Positions 15,093 through 24,869 are shown, numbered from the stretch's first letter. The stretch is 60,802 nt of DNA from an uncultured Porphyromonadaceae bacterium (GCA_947174995.1 CAMWLC010000011.1:1-60802), one strand, 5' to 3'. The notes: generated from the sequence alone by a model not told the origin. Translations and numbers: made by a program.

Positions 15093-17567
15093 ATGGCAGA
15101 TTCACGAAAAAGCAGTTCAAGAAGCCGTCAGACTTCGACATCGAACACCTCGGTGTCGATATTGGATGTCTTCTTCACCACTATCCGTCACTGGCCATGG
15201 ATAGTGCTGTCGGTGGCGGTATTCGTAGGCGCGGCCTACTTCTATCTGCTCCGCATACCCGACACATATACCCGCGCGGCCGACATAATGATTAAGGATG
15301 ACACAAAAGGACGTTCGATAGCCAGCGAGTATTTCGCTGACATCGGTCTCCTTCAGACCCGTACCAACATCAACAACGAGGTCATCAACCTCAAGGCCAA
15401 GGACCTAATGGAGGAGGTGGTGCGCAGACTTGGTTTGGACCAGTACTATTATCGTCCGGGTGCTTTCCATAGGATAGCCATTTACGGATCTTCGCTCCCC
15501 GTGAAGGTTTCTGTGCCCAATTTCCCCGAAGAACAGGGCTATCTCATGGATATTGATGTGGACAAGGCAGGAAAAGTCACCATCAGTAATCTGTCTGTGA
15601 ATGGTGTGAATGTGGGTGGTAAAAAATTTGTTGGGCGACTTAACGACTCCATCAGTACCCCTGCCGGAAAACTTGTGGTCAAGCCCACCTCTGCCTATCA
15701 GAAGGGTGAAAAGGTGGACATCAGTTTGCTCAAAGTGCCTATCGCAGCCGCACGCGATTCATATAACGCCCGTCTCGGTGTCATAAAAAGTGATGAGAAA
15801 TCGGGCACCAACATGGTGCGTCTCACTATGTCTGACCAGGTGCCTGAGCGCGCCGATGACGTGCTAAACACTGTTATTGGCGTTTATAACGAGAACTGGG
15901 TGCGCGACCGCAACCAGATAGCGGTGTCTACCTCCAACTTCATCAACGACCGTTTGGGAGTCATCGAAAACGAACTCGGCAACGTGGATTCCGATATTTC
16001 CTCATACAAAAGTGCCACGATGGTGCCTGACCTTGAGGCTGCCGGTTCCATGTATATGCAGCAAAGCCAGCAGACGCAAAATGCCATCATGGGTGTCAAC
16101 AACCAGTTGGCGATGGCCCGCTATATCCGCTCTTACCTCACAGCTGACGGCAATCATGACCAGCTTCTCCCGACAAATACCGGTCTTGAGAGCGGTAACG
16201 TGCAGACACTCATCACGCAGTACAACAATACTCTGCTGCAACGCAACTCCCTCATAGCCAAATCTTCGGAAAAGAACCCCCTCGTGGCGCAGATGGATGC
16301 CGACCTCAGTGCCCAGCGCCAGGCTATCATCCGCACCGTTGATAACGAGATCGTTGGCCTCAACACCCAGCTCCGCTCCCTGCGCGGCAGCGAGGCGCAG
16401 ACTCAGTCGCGTATAGCTTCCAACCCAACTCAGGCAAAGAACCTTCTCTCCGTAGAACGTCAGCAGAAGGTAAAGGAATCCCTTTATCTCTACCTGCTCA
16501 CCAAGCGAGAGGAGAACGAGATCTCACAAGCTTTCACCGCTTACAACACCAAGGTGGTCAACCGCCCCGGTGCATCCGGCATACCCTCGGTGCCCAACCG
16601 CCGCAGCATACTGACAATGGCATTCCTCATCGGTTTCTTCCTTCCCTTCGGAGTCACCTTCGTTAAGGAAATCACCAACACCAAGGTGCGCGGACGCAAG
16701 GATGTCGAGAACCTCACGCTCCCCTTCCTGGGAGAGATCCCCCTCGCCGGAGGCGGAAAGAAGAAGAGTTTTCGTAAGGAGGCTCAGGAAGACAAGCATG
16801 AGATTGTCATCAAGGAGGGATCGCGTGATATGGTCAATGAGGCCTTCCGTGTGCTTCGCACCAACGTTGAGTTCATGAAGGGTAGTGCCGGTGACGCCTC
16901 CCAAGTGATAGCCATCACCTCCTTCAATCCTCACTCCGGAAAATCATTCATCGCGGTCAATCTTGGAAAGACCCTGGCGTTGAAGCACAGAAAAGTGATA
17001 GTGGTTGACGGTGACCTTCGTCGCCGCACAACTTCGGCATACGTGGATTCACCCGAAGCAGGTATGGTGGATTATCTCTCCGGAGCTGTGGGTGACCTTA
17101 ATTCCGTGATTGTGAAGGATGCCGACAATCCGGATTTCTCCGTGCTGCCGGTGGGCAATATGCCCCCCAACCCCACGGAACTTCTCGAGACTCCCCGTTT
17201 CGCCGACATGATGGCCAAATTGCGTGAGGAATATGATTTCGTGATTGTGGACTGTCCTCCCGTGGAAGTGCTTGCCGATGCACAGATCATCGACCGCTAT
17301 GCCGACCGCACGGTCTTTGTCATCCGTGCCGGACTTCTTGACCGCTCCATGCTTGGAGAGCTTGAGAAACTATACGAACAGAAGAAATATCACAATATGG
17401 CCATCATTCTCAACGGCACCGAAGGTGGCCGCGGCCGCTACGGTTATGGCTACCGTTATGGTTACGGTTACGGATATGCCTACGGTTACGGGTATGGTTA
17501 TACCTACGGAGAAGACGGCACGAAGAAACGGCGTAAATCCCGTAAGAAAAAGTCGGAGGAGAGCTGA
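15093..17567 (+). CDS. Wzc-like polysaccharide co-polymerase and BY-type tyrosine kinase
   Basis: 824 residues. A Wzz domain is framed by membrane segments at about 34-55 (WIVLSVAVFVGAAYFYLL) and about 505-525. A periplasmic coiled-coil region with a GNVDSDISSYKSA-type helix lies between. The cytoplasmic kinase has Walker A NPHSGKS (about 611-617), Walker A' VIVVDGDLRRR (about 633-643) and Walker B FVIVDCPP (about 713-720). The C-terminus (about 775-810) is a run of Gly-Tyr dipeptides with about 14 tyrosines, then a Lys/Arg-rich tail. Such Tyr clusters are autophosphorylated in the family and control polymerisation and chain length. Stop TGA overlaps the flippase start. Confidence 0.93.
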   Translation: MADSRKSSSRSRQTSTSNTSVSILDVFFTTIRHWPWIVLSVAVFVGAAYFYLLRIPDTYTRAADIMIKDDTKGRSIASEYFADIGLLQTRTNINNEVINLKAKDLMEEVVRRLGLDQYYYRPGAFHRIAIYGSSLPVKVSVPNFPEEQGYLMDIDVDKAGKVTISNLSVNGVNVGGKKFVGRLNDSISTPAGKLVVKPTSAYQKGEKVDISLLKVPIAAARDSYNARLGVIKSDEKSGTNMVRLTMSDQVPERADDVLNTVIGVYNENWVRDRNQIAVSTSNFINDRLGVIENELGNVDSDISSYKSATMVPDLEAAGSMYMQQSQQTQNAIMGVNNQLAMARYIRSYLTADGNHDQLLPTNTGLESGNVQTLITQYNNTLLQRNSLIAKSSEKNPLVAQMDADLSAQRQAIIRTVDNEIVGLNTQLRSLRGSEAQTQSRIASNPTQAKNLLSVERQQKVKESLYLYLLTKREENEISQAFTAYNTKVVNRPGASGIPSVPNRRSILTMAFLIGFFLPFGVTFVKEITNTKVRGRKDVENLTLPFLGEIPLAGGGKKKSFRKEAQEDKHEIVIKEGSRDMVNEAFRVLRTNVEFMKGSAGDASQVIAITSFNPHSGKSFIAVNLGKTLALKHRKVIVVDGDLRRRTTSAYVDSPEAGMVDYLSGAVGDLNSVIVKDADNPDFSVLPVGNMPPNPTELLETPRFADMMAKLREEYDFVIVDCPPVEVLADAQIIDRYADRTVFVIRAGLLDRSMLGELEKLYEQKKYHNMAIILNGTEGGRGRYGYGYRYGYGYGYAYGYGYGYTYGEDGTKKRRKSRKKKSEES

Positions 17568-18997
17568 TGGCTGAGGCCCGACTGAAGCAAAAGGCGGTAA
17601 GCAGTGTTCTCTGGAGAATACTTGAGCAGGGGGGTAAGCAACTGATATATTTCGGTGTATCGGTGGTGCTTGCCCGTCTCATCATGCCTGACCAGTTCGG
17701 CATGGTGGCGATGCTGACCGTATTCATCAACCTTGCAAATGTCTTTGTGGACTCCGGCTTCTCATCCGCCCTGATCCGCAAGACAGCGCGAACCCAGGCA
17801 GACTGTAGCACGGTATACTGGTTTAATATCCTTGTATCGGTGTTCTGCTACTTCCTGCTTTTTCTTTGCGCCCCCCTGATCGCACGGTTTTATGATATGC
17901 CTCAACTGTCGGCTATACTGCGTGTGTCGGCATTTAGCGTTGTGATAGGGTCTGTCGCAGGAGTTCACCGTACGCTTCTGCAAGCAGAGATGAACTTCAA
18001 GGCCATGACGAAGTTCAATCTTCTGAGCCTTGTCATATCCGGAGCCGCCGGTATTACTTTTGCTCTTCTAGACTTTGAAGTTTGGGCGCTTGTCATTCAG
18101 AATCTCACTATGATGACGGTAGCGACCGTTTGCGTATGGATGAAGGTGAAATGGCGTCCGTCGGCCATCATTTCACGGCAGAGCTTCAAGGAATTTTTCG
18201 GATTTGGTTCCAAACTTCTTGCATCCTCGCTTCTTGACACCCTTTACGGCAACATTTACTCAATCGTCATAGGCAAAGTGTACAAGGCGGCTGATCTCGC
18301 ATATTACAATCGTTCCACCTCACTCACCACAATGACCTCCTCTCTTCCGACAAGCATCCTGCAATCTGTCACCTACCCGGTTTTGTGCAAGATACAGGAT
18401 GATGAGTCTGCACTTAAAGAGGGTTATCGGCGGACGCTGCGCTTGAGTGCATTCGTGGTTTTCCCACTTTGTCTCGGTGCAGGAGCCGTAGCCTTCCCGC
18501 TGATTAATGTCTTGTACACGGATCGATGGATTTTCTCGGCCACTCTGTTGTCGATCATTGTGTTCTCGGCAATGTGGTATCCTATCCACGCCATCAATCT
18601 CAATTATTTGATCGTTAAGGGACGAAGCGACCTCTTTTTCCGTCTCGAGATAATCAAAAAAGTGCAGGCCGTCATCATGCTCTGCATCACCGTGCCGATA
18701 GGGCTGGAAGCAATGTGTTACGGAGGAATTGTCACCTCGCTGCTCGCGTTGGTCTATAATACGTACTACACCGGCAGGTATCTCCACATGGGTATTCTCG
18801 CCCAGCTCCGCGACTTGGTTCCCTGTCTGCTTCTCAGTCTGGCGATGTTTGTCGTAGCGCGTGCCGTAGCCCATTTCATGGGCATGGATATCATCTCTCT
18901 CGTATGCTCCGTGGCGGCAGGCGCAGTCGTCTACCTTGGCGGAGCATGGATGTTCCGCTTCCCCGAACTCAAGGAACTGCGCACTCTGAGGAAATAG
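17567..18997 (+). CDS. Wzx-type lipopolysaccharide/capsule flippase
   Basis: 476 residues, strongly hydrophobic, about 12-14 membrane helices. It belongs to the MOP superfamily, polysaccharide transport branch; the N-terminal KQKAVSSVLWRILEQGGKQ and the following LARLIMPDQFGMVAML are typical. It should move undecaprenyl-linked repeat units across the inner membrane. A single base overlaps the kinase stop. The gap to the next gene (18998-19075) holds short TTAAG/TTTTAGTT repeats but no evident terminator. Confidence 0.9.
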   Translation: MAEARLKQKAVSSVLWRILEQGGKQLIYFGVSVVLARLIMPDQFGMVAMLTVFINLANVFVDSGFSSALIRKTARTQADCSTVYWFNILVSVFCYFLLFLCAPLIARFYDMPQLSAILRVSAFSVVIGSVAGVHRTLLQAEMNFKAMTKFNLLSLVISGAAGITFALLDFEVWALVIQNLTMMTVATVCVWMKVKWRPSAIISRQSFKEFFGFGSKLLASSLLDTLYGNIYSIVIGKVYKAADLAYYNRSTSLTTMTSSLPTSILQSVTYPVLCKIQDDESALKEGYRRTLRLSAFVVFPLCLGAGAVAFPLINVLYTDRWIFSATLLSIIVFSAMWYPIHAINLNYLIVKGRSDLFFRLEIIKKVQAVIMLCITVPIGLEAMCYGGIVTSLLALVYNTYYTGRYLHMGILAQLRDLVPCLLLSLAMFVVARAVAHFMGMDIISLVCSVAAGAVVYLGGAWMFRFPELKELRTLRK

Positions 18998-19075
18998 TTT
19001 TCAGTTAACAGTGTTAAGTTTTTAGTTCGGGGTGGTCAGTTTATAGTCATTCTCTCCCCGATAATTCAATTATAC

Positions 19076-20182
19076 ATGAAGGATCAGATTACAGTCACAT
19101 CCCCGCTGCTCCCGGATCTGGAGGAGTTCAACTCCATGCTCAAGGAGATTTGGGACAGCAAGTGGATCACCAATAACGGGCAGTTTCACCGTCAGCTCGA
19201 AAAAGAGCTTGCGGAGTATCTGAAAGTGCCCTATATAAGCCTTTTCACCAACGGTACCCTCCCGCTGATCACAGCCCTCCAGGCCCTGCGCATTACAGGC
19301 GAGGTCATCACCACTCCCTATAGCTTCGTGGCTACGACTCATTCCCTGTGGTGGAACGGCATACGCCCTGTCTTTGTGGATGTCGATCCCGCCACCTGCG
19401 GACTCGACCCGGAGAAAATCGAAGCGGCCATCACCCCTAAGACGACTGCAATAATGCCCGTGCACTGTTATGGCAAACCGTGCGACACCGAGGCAATTCA
19501 AGCGATAGCCGACAAATACGGACTCAAGGTGATATATGACGCTGCCCATGCTTTCGGTGTGGAGGTGAATGGCAAATCGGTGCTTAACGCCGGGGATATG
19601 TCCACGCTCTCCTTCCATGCCACGAAAGTCTACAACACCATCGAGGGAGGAGCCATGGTCATGCATGACGAGCAGACCAAGAAGCGCATAGACTATCTCA
19701 AGAACTTCGGATTCGCCGGAGAGACCACTGTGGTAGCTCCAGGTATCAACTCCAAGATGGACGAGGTGCGTGCCGCCTACGGACTGCTCAACCTCCGCAA
19801 GGTCGATGCCGCCATAGAGGCGCGCCGCAAGGTGGCGGAGCGTTACCGCGAGGCCCTTCGTGATGTGGAGGGAATAACGTTTTATGACGATATGCCCGGC
19901 GTGCGCCACAATTACAGCTACTTCCCCATTTTCGTGGATGAGGAGAAGTTCGGCAAGAGCCGCGATGCCCTTTACGAGGAGATGAAGGGTGAGGGTGTGC
20001 TCGGGCGCCGCTATTTCTATCCCCTCATCACCGAGTTCAGCACATATCGCGGTCTCCCCTCGGCCACACGCGAGAATCTCCCGAATGCCTACAAACTGGC
20101 TGACACCGTGCTCTGTCTCCCCATGCACCATGATCTCAGCGATTCTGATGTGGAGCGCGTGCTTAAATTCTTCGGTAAATGA
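19076..20182 (+). CDS. DegT/DnrJ/EryC1/StrS sugar aminotransferase
   Basis: 368 residues, PLP fold-type I. The Schiff-base Lys is Lys184 in SFHATKVYNTIEGG. The cofactor-binding Asp is in VIYDAAHAFG (about 160-169). PYSFVATTHSL is the usual substrate-pocket stretch. These enzymes transaminate a nucleotide-linked keto-sugar; similarity is greatest to enzymes making dTDP-4-amino-4,6-dideoxyhexoses (VioA-like), which would fit the dTDP-4-keto-6-deoxyglucose made by the rml genes downstream (inference). Four-base overlap (ATGA) with the ATP-grasp gene that follows suggests a shared pathway. Confidence 0.9.
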   Translation: MKDQITVTSPLLPDLEEFNSMLKEIWDSKWITNNGQFHRQLEKELAEYLKVPYISLFTNGTLPLITALQALRITGEVITTPYSFVATTHSLWWNGIRPVFVDVDPATCGLDPEKIEAAITPKTTAIMPVHCYGKPCDTEAIQAIADKYGLKVIYDAAHAFGVEVNGKSVLNAGDMSTLSFHATKVYNTIEGGAMVMHDEQTKKRIDYLKNFGFAGETTVVAPGINSKMDEVRAAYGLLNLRKVDAAIEARRKVAERYREALRDVEGITFYDDMPGVRHNYSYFPIFVDEEKFGKSRDALYEEMKGEGVLGRRYFYPLITEFSTYRGLPSATRENLPNAYKLADTVLCLPMHHDLSDSDVERVLKFFGK

Positions 20183-21411
20183 CTGATATTGCCACCACAG
20201 CCGGATTTGCCGGAAAAAAACTGATGCTCCTCGGTGGTTTGCGCTATCTTTTGCCGATCATCGAGGCGGCCCACAGGATGGGCGTGCACGTAATCACCGT
20301 GGACTATCTTCCCGACAACGTGGCTCATAAATATTCAGACGAATACCATAATGTGAGCATCCTTGACAAGGAGGCCGTCCTTGACCTTGCGCGTCGGCTT
20401 GAAATCGACGGGATACTCTCTTTTGCCGTGGACCCGGGTGTCACCACCGCTGCATACGTGGCGGAGCAACTGGGCCTTCCCTTCCAGGGGAGCTATGAAT
20501 CCGTAAGCGTGCTTCAGGATAAAGCGGCTTTCCGTAAGTTCTTGACCGATAACGGTTTCAATGTTCCGGTGGCGCGTAGCTATGAATCATACGAGGAGGC
20601 GGCTGCCGAAGTGGATCTCTTCCACTGGCCGGTGATAGTTAAACCGGTGGACTCGGCGGGGAGCAAGGGTGTCACCCGCGTGGATGATCCCGACCTTCTT
20701 GAGCGGGCGGTGGATGCTGCTTTGAAAGAGTCTCACAGCGGGCGAATCATTATCGAGGATTTTCTTGAGCAGGAGGGTTTCTCATCCGATTCAGACAGTT
20801 TTTCGGTGGATGGCAAACTGGTGTACTGCTCCTTCTCCGACCAGCGATTTGATGCCGCGGCGGAGAATCCCTACACCCCGGCAGCCTACAGCTGGCCCTC
20901 CACCATGCCGCAGGAGGCGCAGGAGGAATTGAAACGCGAACTTCAGCGTCTCGTCACGCTCCTGGAACTTGGCACCGGAATCTACAATATCGAGACAAGA
21001 CTCGCCCGTAACGGCAAGCCGTACATAATGGAGGTATCGCCGCGCGGAGGGGGCAACCGGCTCGCGGAGATGCTTGACATAGCCACCGGTTCGCGCCTCA
21101 TCGAAAGCGTTGTGGCGGGAGCATTGGGGGAAAGACTCACGGATGTGGGACGGGTGGAATATCCGGGCTATATCGCTGAAATCATCCTCCATGCCGATGC
21201 GGCCGGAATCTTCGACGCGCTCGAAGTGCGGGATGATATGAAGCCATACGTGATCGAGGAGGACCTTTGGGTGAAGCCCGGAGCCGAGATCTGCGGTTTC
21301 TCCGGCGCCAACAATGCCGTCGGCACGCTCGCGATGCGTTTCCCCTCGCGTGTCACCCTTGAAAAGGCCATGGCTGACATTCCTTCATGGTGCAAGCTGA
21401 AAACTAAGTAG
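20179..21411 (+). CDS. ATP-grasp ligase (carbamoyl-phosphate-synthase-like)
   Basis: 410 residues. The pre-ATP-grasp Rossmann-like domain carries MLLGGLRYLLPIIEAAH. The ATP-binding core has PVIVKPVDSAGSKGV (about 150-164), IIIEDFLEQEGFS, and the metal-binding end NGKPYIMEVSPRGGGNRLAEML (about 276-297). Such enzymes ligate a carboxylate to an amine or similar nucleophile using ATP. Coupled to the aminotransferase gene, it may acylate the amino-sugar, for example with an amino acid (inference). Its stop codon TAG (21409-21411) lies inside the terminal inverted repeat of a MITE-like element, so the original C-terminus may have been altered. Confidence 0.88.
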   Translation: MTDIATTAGFAGKKLMLLGGLRYLLPIIEAAHRMGVHVITVDYLPDNVAHKYSDEYHNVSILDKEAVLDLARRLEIDGILSFAVDPGVTTAAYVAEQLGLPFQGSYESVSVLQDKAAFRKFLTDNGFNVPVARSYESYEEAAAEVDLFHWPVIVKPVDSAGSKGVTRVDDPDLLERAVDAALKESHSGRIIIEDFLEQEGFSSDSDSFSVDGKLVYCSFSDQRFDAAAENPYTPAAYSWPSTMPQEAQEELKRELQRLVTLLELGTGIYNIETRLARNGKPYIMEVSPRGGGNRLAEMLDIATGSRLIESVVAGALGERLTDVGRVEYPGYIAEIILHADAAGIFDALEVRDDMKPYVIEEDLWVKPGAEICGFSGANNAVGTLAMRFPSRVTLEKAMADIPSWCKLKTK

Positions 21412-21599
21412 TTCTTAAAAATAAATGAACACATAAAATTTAGATGTTTTTGAGGCGATTTGAGTGCGGAATGAGGGAGAATACGTATGTATTCGACTGA
21501 ATGACAAGCTCAAAGCGGCCAAAAACAGCAAATTTTATGGTTCAAGATTTCATAGAGCTGCATTAAAACAAATATCGTTTTATTTTTAAGAACTACTTA
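21405..21599. mobile_element. MITE-like element, copy 1 (inverted, diverged)
   Basis: Perfect 21 bp terminal inverted repeats (21405-21425 and 21579-21599; TAAGTAGTTCTTAAAAATAA outward). The 195 bp element has no ORF. In reverse orientation the interior aligns with copies at 26.0 and 27.6 kb: GCGATTT, GTGCGG, GAGGGAG, TATTCGACTGAATGACAAGCT and AAAGCGGC stretches are shared, as is TATCGTTTT near the right end. Confidence 0.75.
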
Positions 21600-21616
21600 A
21601 ATAAAAGAGTTTCTTT

Positions 21617-22720
21617 ATGGGAAATAAAAAGAAATTGGCCGTCATAGGAGCCTCATCGGGTCAGCTCTCGATCGTGCGCAAAGCACGTGAGATGGGTATT
21701 CACACGGTCTGTTTCGCATGGGACAAGGGGGCTGTCTGCAAGAAGGAGTGTGATGAATTCTATCCTATATCGATATTTGATATCGATGATATAACGGCGG
21801 AATGCAAGCGCCTCGGAGTGGATGGCGTGGTCTCCACTGCTTCGGAAGAAACAGCTGCCGTAGTGGCTGAAGTTGCTTCCCGTCTGGGGCTTAACGGCAC
21901 TCCTCCGGAGGTGTTGCGAAGGATTCAACATAAGGATGAAGTGCGCAGACTGACGCAACATCTTGAATGTCTTGTTTCTCCGCGCGTATGGACTCCCGAA
22001 CAGCGGGGAGAAATAGTATTTCCATGCATAGTAAAGCCTGTGAAGGGGTCTGCCAAGCGTGGCGTGAGCTATTGCGAGACCGGAGCTGATCTTGACGATG
22101 CCCTGCGGTATGCGGCTGCCTCCGGGCAGGATGTCATGATAGAGGAATTCATACCCGGACCCGAACTGGCCATAGAAAATCTTTCATATCATGGGCGTCA
22201 CAAAGTGATACAAATCACAAGGAAAGTCAATTCCGGCATACCTCATTTTGTGGAGATGGAACTTCATCAGTCTCCCGAAATATGGGCGGCCAATCATACA
22301 GTGGCGCAAAAGGCTGTTTCCGCTATTTTGGATGCGGTCGGCTTCACGGACGGGGCGAGCCATATCGAGATGAAGATACGTGGAGACAAAGCATGCCTTA
22401 TAGAGATAAATCCACGCGGAGCCGGTGACCGAACTGATACCCTTATATCTTTGTCCACGGATTTTAACTATATAGAGGGGATGATAGACATTGCCCTTGA
22501 CAAGTACAAGGAGACCCCGGTCGTCCATAACGGATATAGCGGCATCCTTTTTCTGACTGCACAGACATCTCGTCTCATGAAGTATTTTGATGACAAGGAA
22601 TATGACTGGTTGGTGGAGAGGCGGAGGCTCACCTCCGGACCTGAATTGACGGAGTCCACCGGCAATTATGAGCGTGATGGATATATAATTTACCAATCCA
22701 CAAAAACACTTGATTTATGA
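21617..22720 (+). CDS. ATP-grasp ligase
   Basis: 367 residues. N-terminal nucleotide-fold domain KKLAVIGASSGQLSIVRKA; ATP-grasp core with FPCIVKPVKGSAKRGVSY (about 135-152), VMIEEFIPGPELAIENL (about 175-191) and DKACLIEINPRGAGDRTDTL (about 257-276), the last carrying the Mg ligands Glu and Asn. It resembles carboxylate-amine ligases of the carbamoyl-phosphate-synthase-like group, more compact than its upstream neighbour. It starts 18 bases after the MITE-like element and overlaps the SDR gene by four bases. Probable role: adding a carboxylic substituent to a sugar precursor (inference). Confidence 0.87.
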   Translation: MGNKKKLAVIGASSGQLSIVRKAREMGIHTVCFAWDKGAVCKKECDEFYPISIFDIDDITAECKRLGVDGVVSTASEETAAVVAEVASRLGLNGTPPEVLRRIQHKDEVRRLTQHLECLVSPRVWTPEQRGEIVFPCIVKPVKGSAKRGVSYCETGADLDDALRYAAASGQDVMIEEFIPGPELAIENLSYHGRHKVIQITRKVNSGIPHFVEMELHQSPEIWAANHTVAQKAVSAILDAVGFTDGASHIEMKIRGDKACLIEINPRGAGDRTDTLISLSTDFNYIEGMIDIALDKYKETPVVHNGYSGILFLTAQTSRLMKYFDDKEYDWLVERRRLTSGPELTESTGNYERDGYIIYQSTKTLDL

Positions 22721-23718
22721 AAACCATACTTGTACTCGGAGCCACGGGTATACTCGGAGCCTATATCACCCTGCATTTCAAAGACAAGGGGTATAATGTC
22801 ATAGCTGTGGGACATCGCCGCAGCGACAATGGATTCTTTGCCGAACACGGCATAGAATATCACTCGATGGATATTGCGGATGCTGCGGCTTTCGACCGTC
22901 TTCCGCAGTCCGGGATAGACGTCGTGGCAGACTTCGCGGGCGCTCTCCCGGCCTCAATGAAGGGTTATGACGCCATGCCCTATATAGAGTCCATATTCAA
23001 GGGCACGTACAACGTCCTGGAGTATATGCGCAAGACGGGCATACCGCGTATCATCTTCCCTGAGTCGCTGTTCGACATCAGCTATATGTTCGGCTCTCCC
23101 GTGCCCATACCCGCCGATGCCGAGAGAAAGGCTCCGCTGACCGGAGACCACGCCATGTATGTCATCTCGAAGATGGCGGCAGTGGAAACGATTCTCCATT
23201 ATCAGGCCTGCTACGGCATCGAGGCTTTCATACTGCGTCTCTCACGCGTCTACACATATCATCCCAACCCCTACACCTACACAGATGGAGAGAAAGTGAT
23301 GATTTCCGACCGTCTGCTCATCAAGCGTGCCGAGAAGGGTGAGCCTCTTGAGATATGGGGCGACCCTGACCGTGTGCTGGAAACATGCGCCATGCCCGAT
23401 TTCCTTCAGATAGTGGAGAAATGCGTGGAGTCCGAAAGGAAGGGAGGATTCTACAATATAGGCAGCGGCGGCTCCACTCTTGACGAGCGCATCAAGGGTA
23501 TAGCGGAAGTATTCTCTCCCGAGGACAAAAAATCAACTGTAACCTACGCCCCCGAGAAGCGGGACGCCATGCAGTTTCTGCTTGACATAACCAAAACCAA
23601 GGAGGAACTCGGCTATGAACCGCAGTACAGCTGGCTGGATTTCTGCCGCTGGTTCAAGGCCGAGCAGCAGAAGCAGCGTTTCGCCGGACTCTGGGGAAAT
23701 GAAGAAGACTATGAGTAA
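22717..23718 (+). CDS. NAD-dependent sugar epimerase/dehydratase (extended SDR)
   Basis: 333 residues. Dinucleotide loop GATGILGAYI (8-17). Catalytic Tyr/Lys in MYVISKMAAVE (YxxxK, about 148-152). ILRLSRVYTYHPNPYTY and the C-terminal FYNIGSGGSTLDE stretch are typical of the family. It should modify a nucleotide sugar; epimerase, dehydratase or reductase cannot be told apart from sequence. It overlaps both neighbours, so it is translationally coupled to two ATP-grasp genes. Confidence 0.88.
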   Translation: MKTILVLGATGILGAYITLHFKDKGYNVIAVGHRRSDNGFFAEHGIEYHSMDIADAAAFDRLPQSGIDVVADFAGALPASMKGYDAMPYIESIFKGTYNVLEYMRKTGIPRIIFPESLFDISYMFGSPVPIPADAERKAPLTGDHAMYVISKMAAVETILHYQACYGIEAFILRLSRVYTYHPNPYTYTDGEKVMISDRLLIKRAEKGEPLEIWGDPDRVLETCAMPDFLQIVEKCVESERKGGFYNIGSGGSTLDERIKGIAEVFSPEDKKSTVTYAPEKRDAMQFLLDITKTKEELGYEPQYSWLDFCRWFKAEQQKQRFAGLWGNEEDYE

Positions 23719-24869
23719 ACTGAAGACTGCCATTTGGCTGTTGCGCAGCGGGAGATTCAATGATTTGACCAGAAAATTATTGAATGTCAAGCCGGATCCT
23801 GAAGCGGAAGTTAAGCGAAACAGAATTGCATATTGGACTGACAAGGTAGAGAAAGATCTCCTTGAACTGCCCGATATATCTTTGCAACCGTCTGAATATC
23901 AGCAAGTTATGCAAAAATGGGGGGGGGTATTCGGTAAATCCTCTCTTTCACCGATGGTATAAGGCTGCTACCGGGAAATTCGATGTGAGAATAATTCCCG
24001 ATGACATCTACTATACCGAAATCGATCCCTATTTCAATGATTGGTATGCAGGGGCGGTCATGGACAATAAGATTTTCTACAGATTCTTCTTTCCCGATGT
24101 GGCGCAACCCCCGCTCTTCGGTTATCGCTGGAACGGCTATTGGTATGACAACGAGGCTAAACCGACTACGTTAGATAATCTGGTGAGAAGTGTCCGTGAC
24201 CGTAAGGCGGTGTGCTTCGCCAAGATTGCAGCCGGTTCCTCGGGTGGACACGGCGTGGAGGTAATCGATGGGGACAGCATATCGGATTCTGACATAAAGG
24301 AAAAGATACTGAGCATGACGGGGGATTTGATTCTCCAGGAAGGCATCACACAGTCGCACGTCACGGCATCAGTCAATGAAAGTTCGGTCAACACCATACG
24401 CGTGATGACTTTTCTCAGGAAAGACGGAAGTGTAAAGGCATGTTCAGCTGTCTTGAGAATGGGATTGGCCGGAAGCAGGGTGGACAATGCGAGCAGCGGC
24501 GGGATTACAGTGGGCATCGATATGTCCACCGGGCGCCTGAAAGCGAAAGCATATTCTCAGACCGGAAAATCCTATGACAGTCATCCTACATCCGGAGTCA
24601 GGTTTTCGGACATCGTGCTTCCCGGTTTCGACAGGGTGTTGGGATTGGTGAAGAAGCAGGCTCTGAATATGCCCCGGTTCAGGCTTATATCTTGGGATAT
24701 AGCCTTGGATGAGACTGATGAACCGATACTCATAGAGGCTAATCTGAATGCCGGTGAGCTTGATTTCCACCAACTGAACAACGGTCCGATTTTCGGTAAT
24801 GAGACTGATGCCATACTCAAGGAAATATCAGATAATCCCAAGACAATACGCTATCAGTTCTATGAATAA
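23711..24869 (+). CDS. Sugar-transfer-associated ATP-grasp protein, frameshifted by poly-G(9) (phase-OFF)
   Basis: The first 69 codons (from ATG 23711; ATG 23699 is an alternative) read MSKLKTAIWLLRSGR to EYQQVMQKW in one frame. A run of nine G (23919-23927) follows, and the rest of the protein continues in another frame (YSVNPLFHRWYKAATG onward). As given, translation ends at 23962. With eight G the codons read TGG GGG GGG TAT and give an intact 385-residue protein. Downstream it has the sugar-transfer ATP-grasp features KIAAGSSGGHGV, VNTIRVMTFLR, RVDNASSGGITVGID and ISWDIALDETDEPILIEANL. Its tandem paralogue at 24.9-26.0 kb has a similar length, so the gene is probably functional when in frame. 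Overlaps of 8 bases with both neighbours. Confidence 0.8.
23919..23927. repeat. Poly-G(9) tract, candidate contingency locus
   Basis: Nine G inside the ATP-grasp gene at codons 70-73; one unit too many for the reading frame. The in-frame form would be TGG GGG GGG, the same codon trio as at the 8-G tract in the acyltransferase gene near 38.9 kb. Confidence 0.85.
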
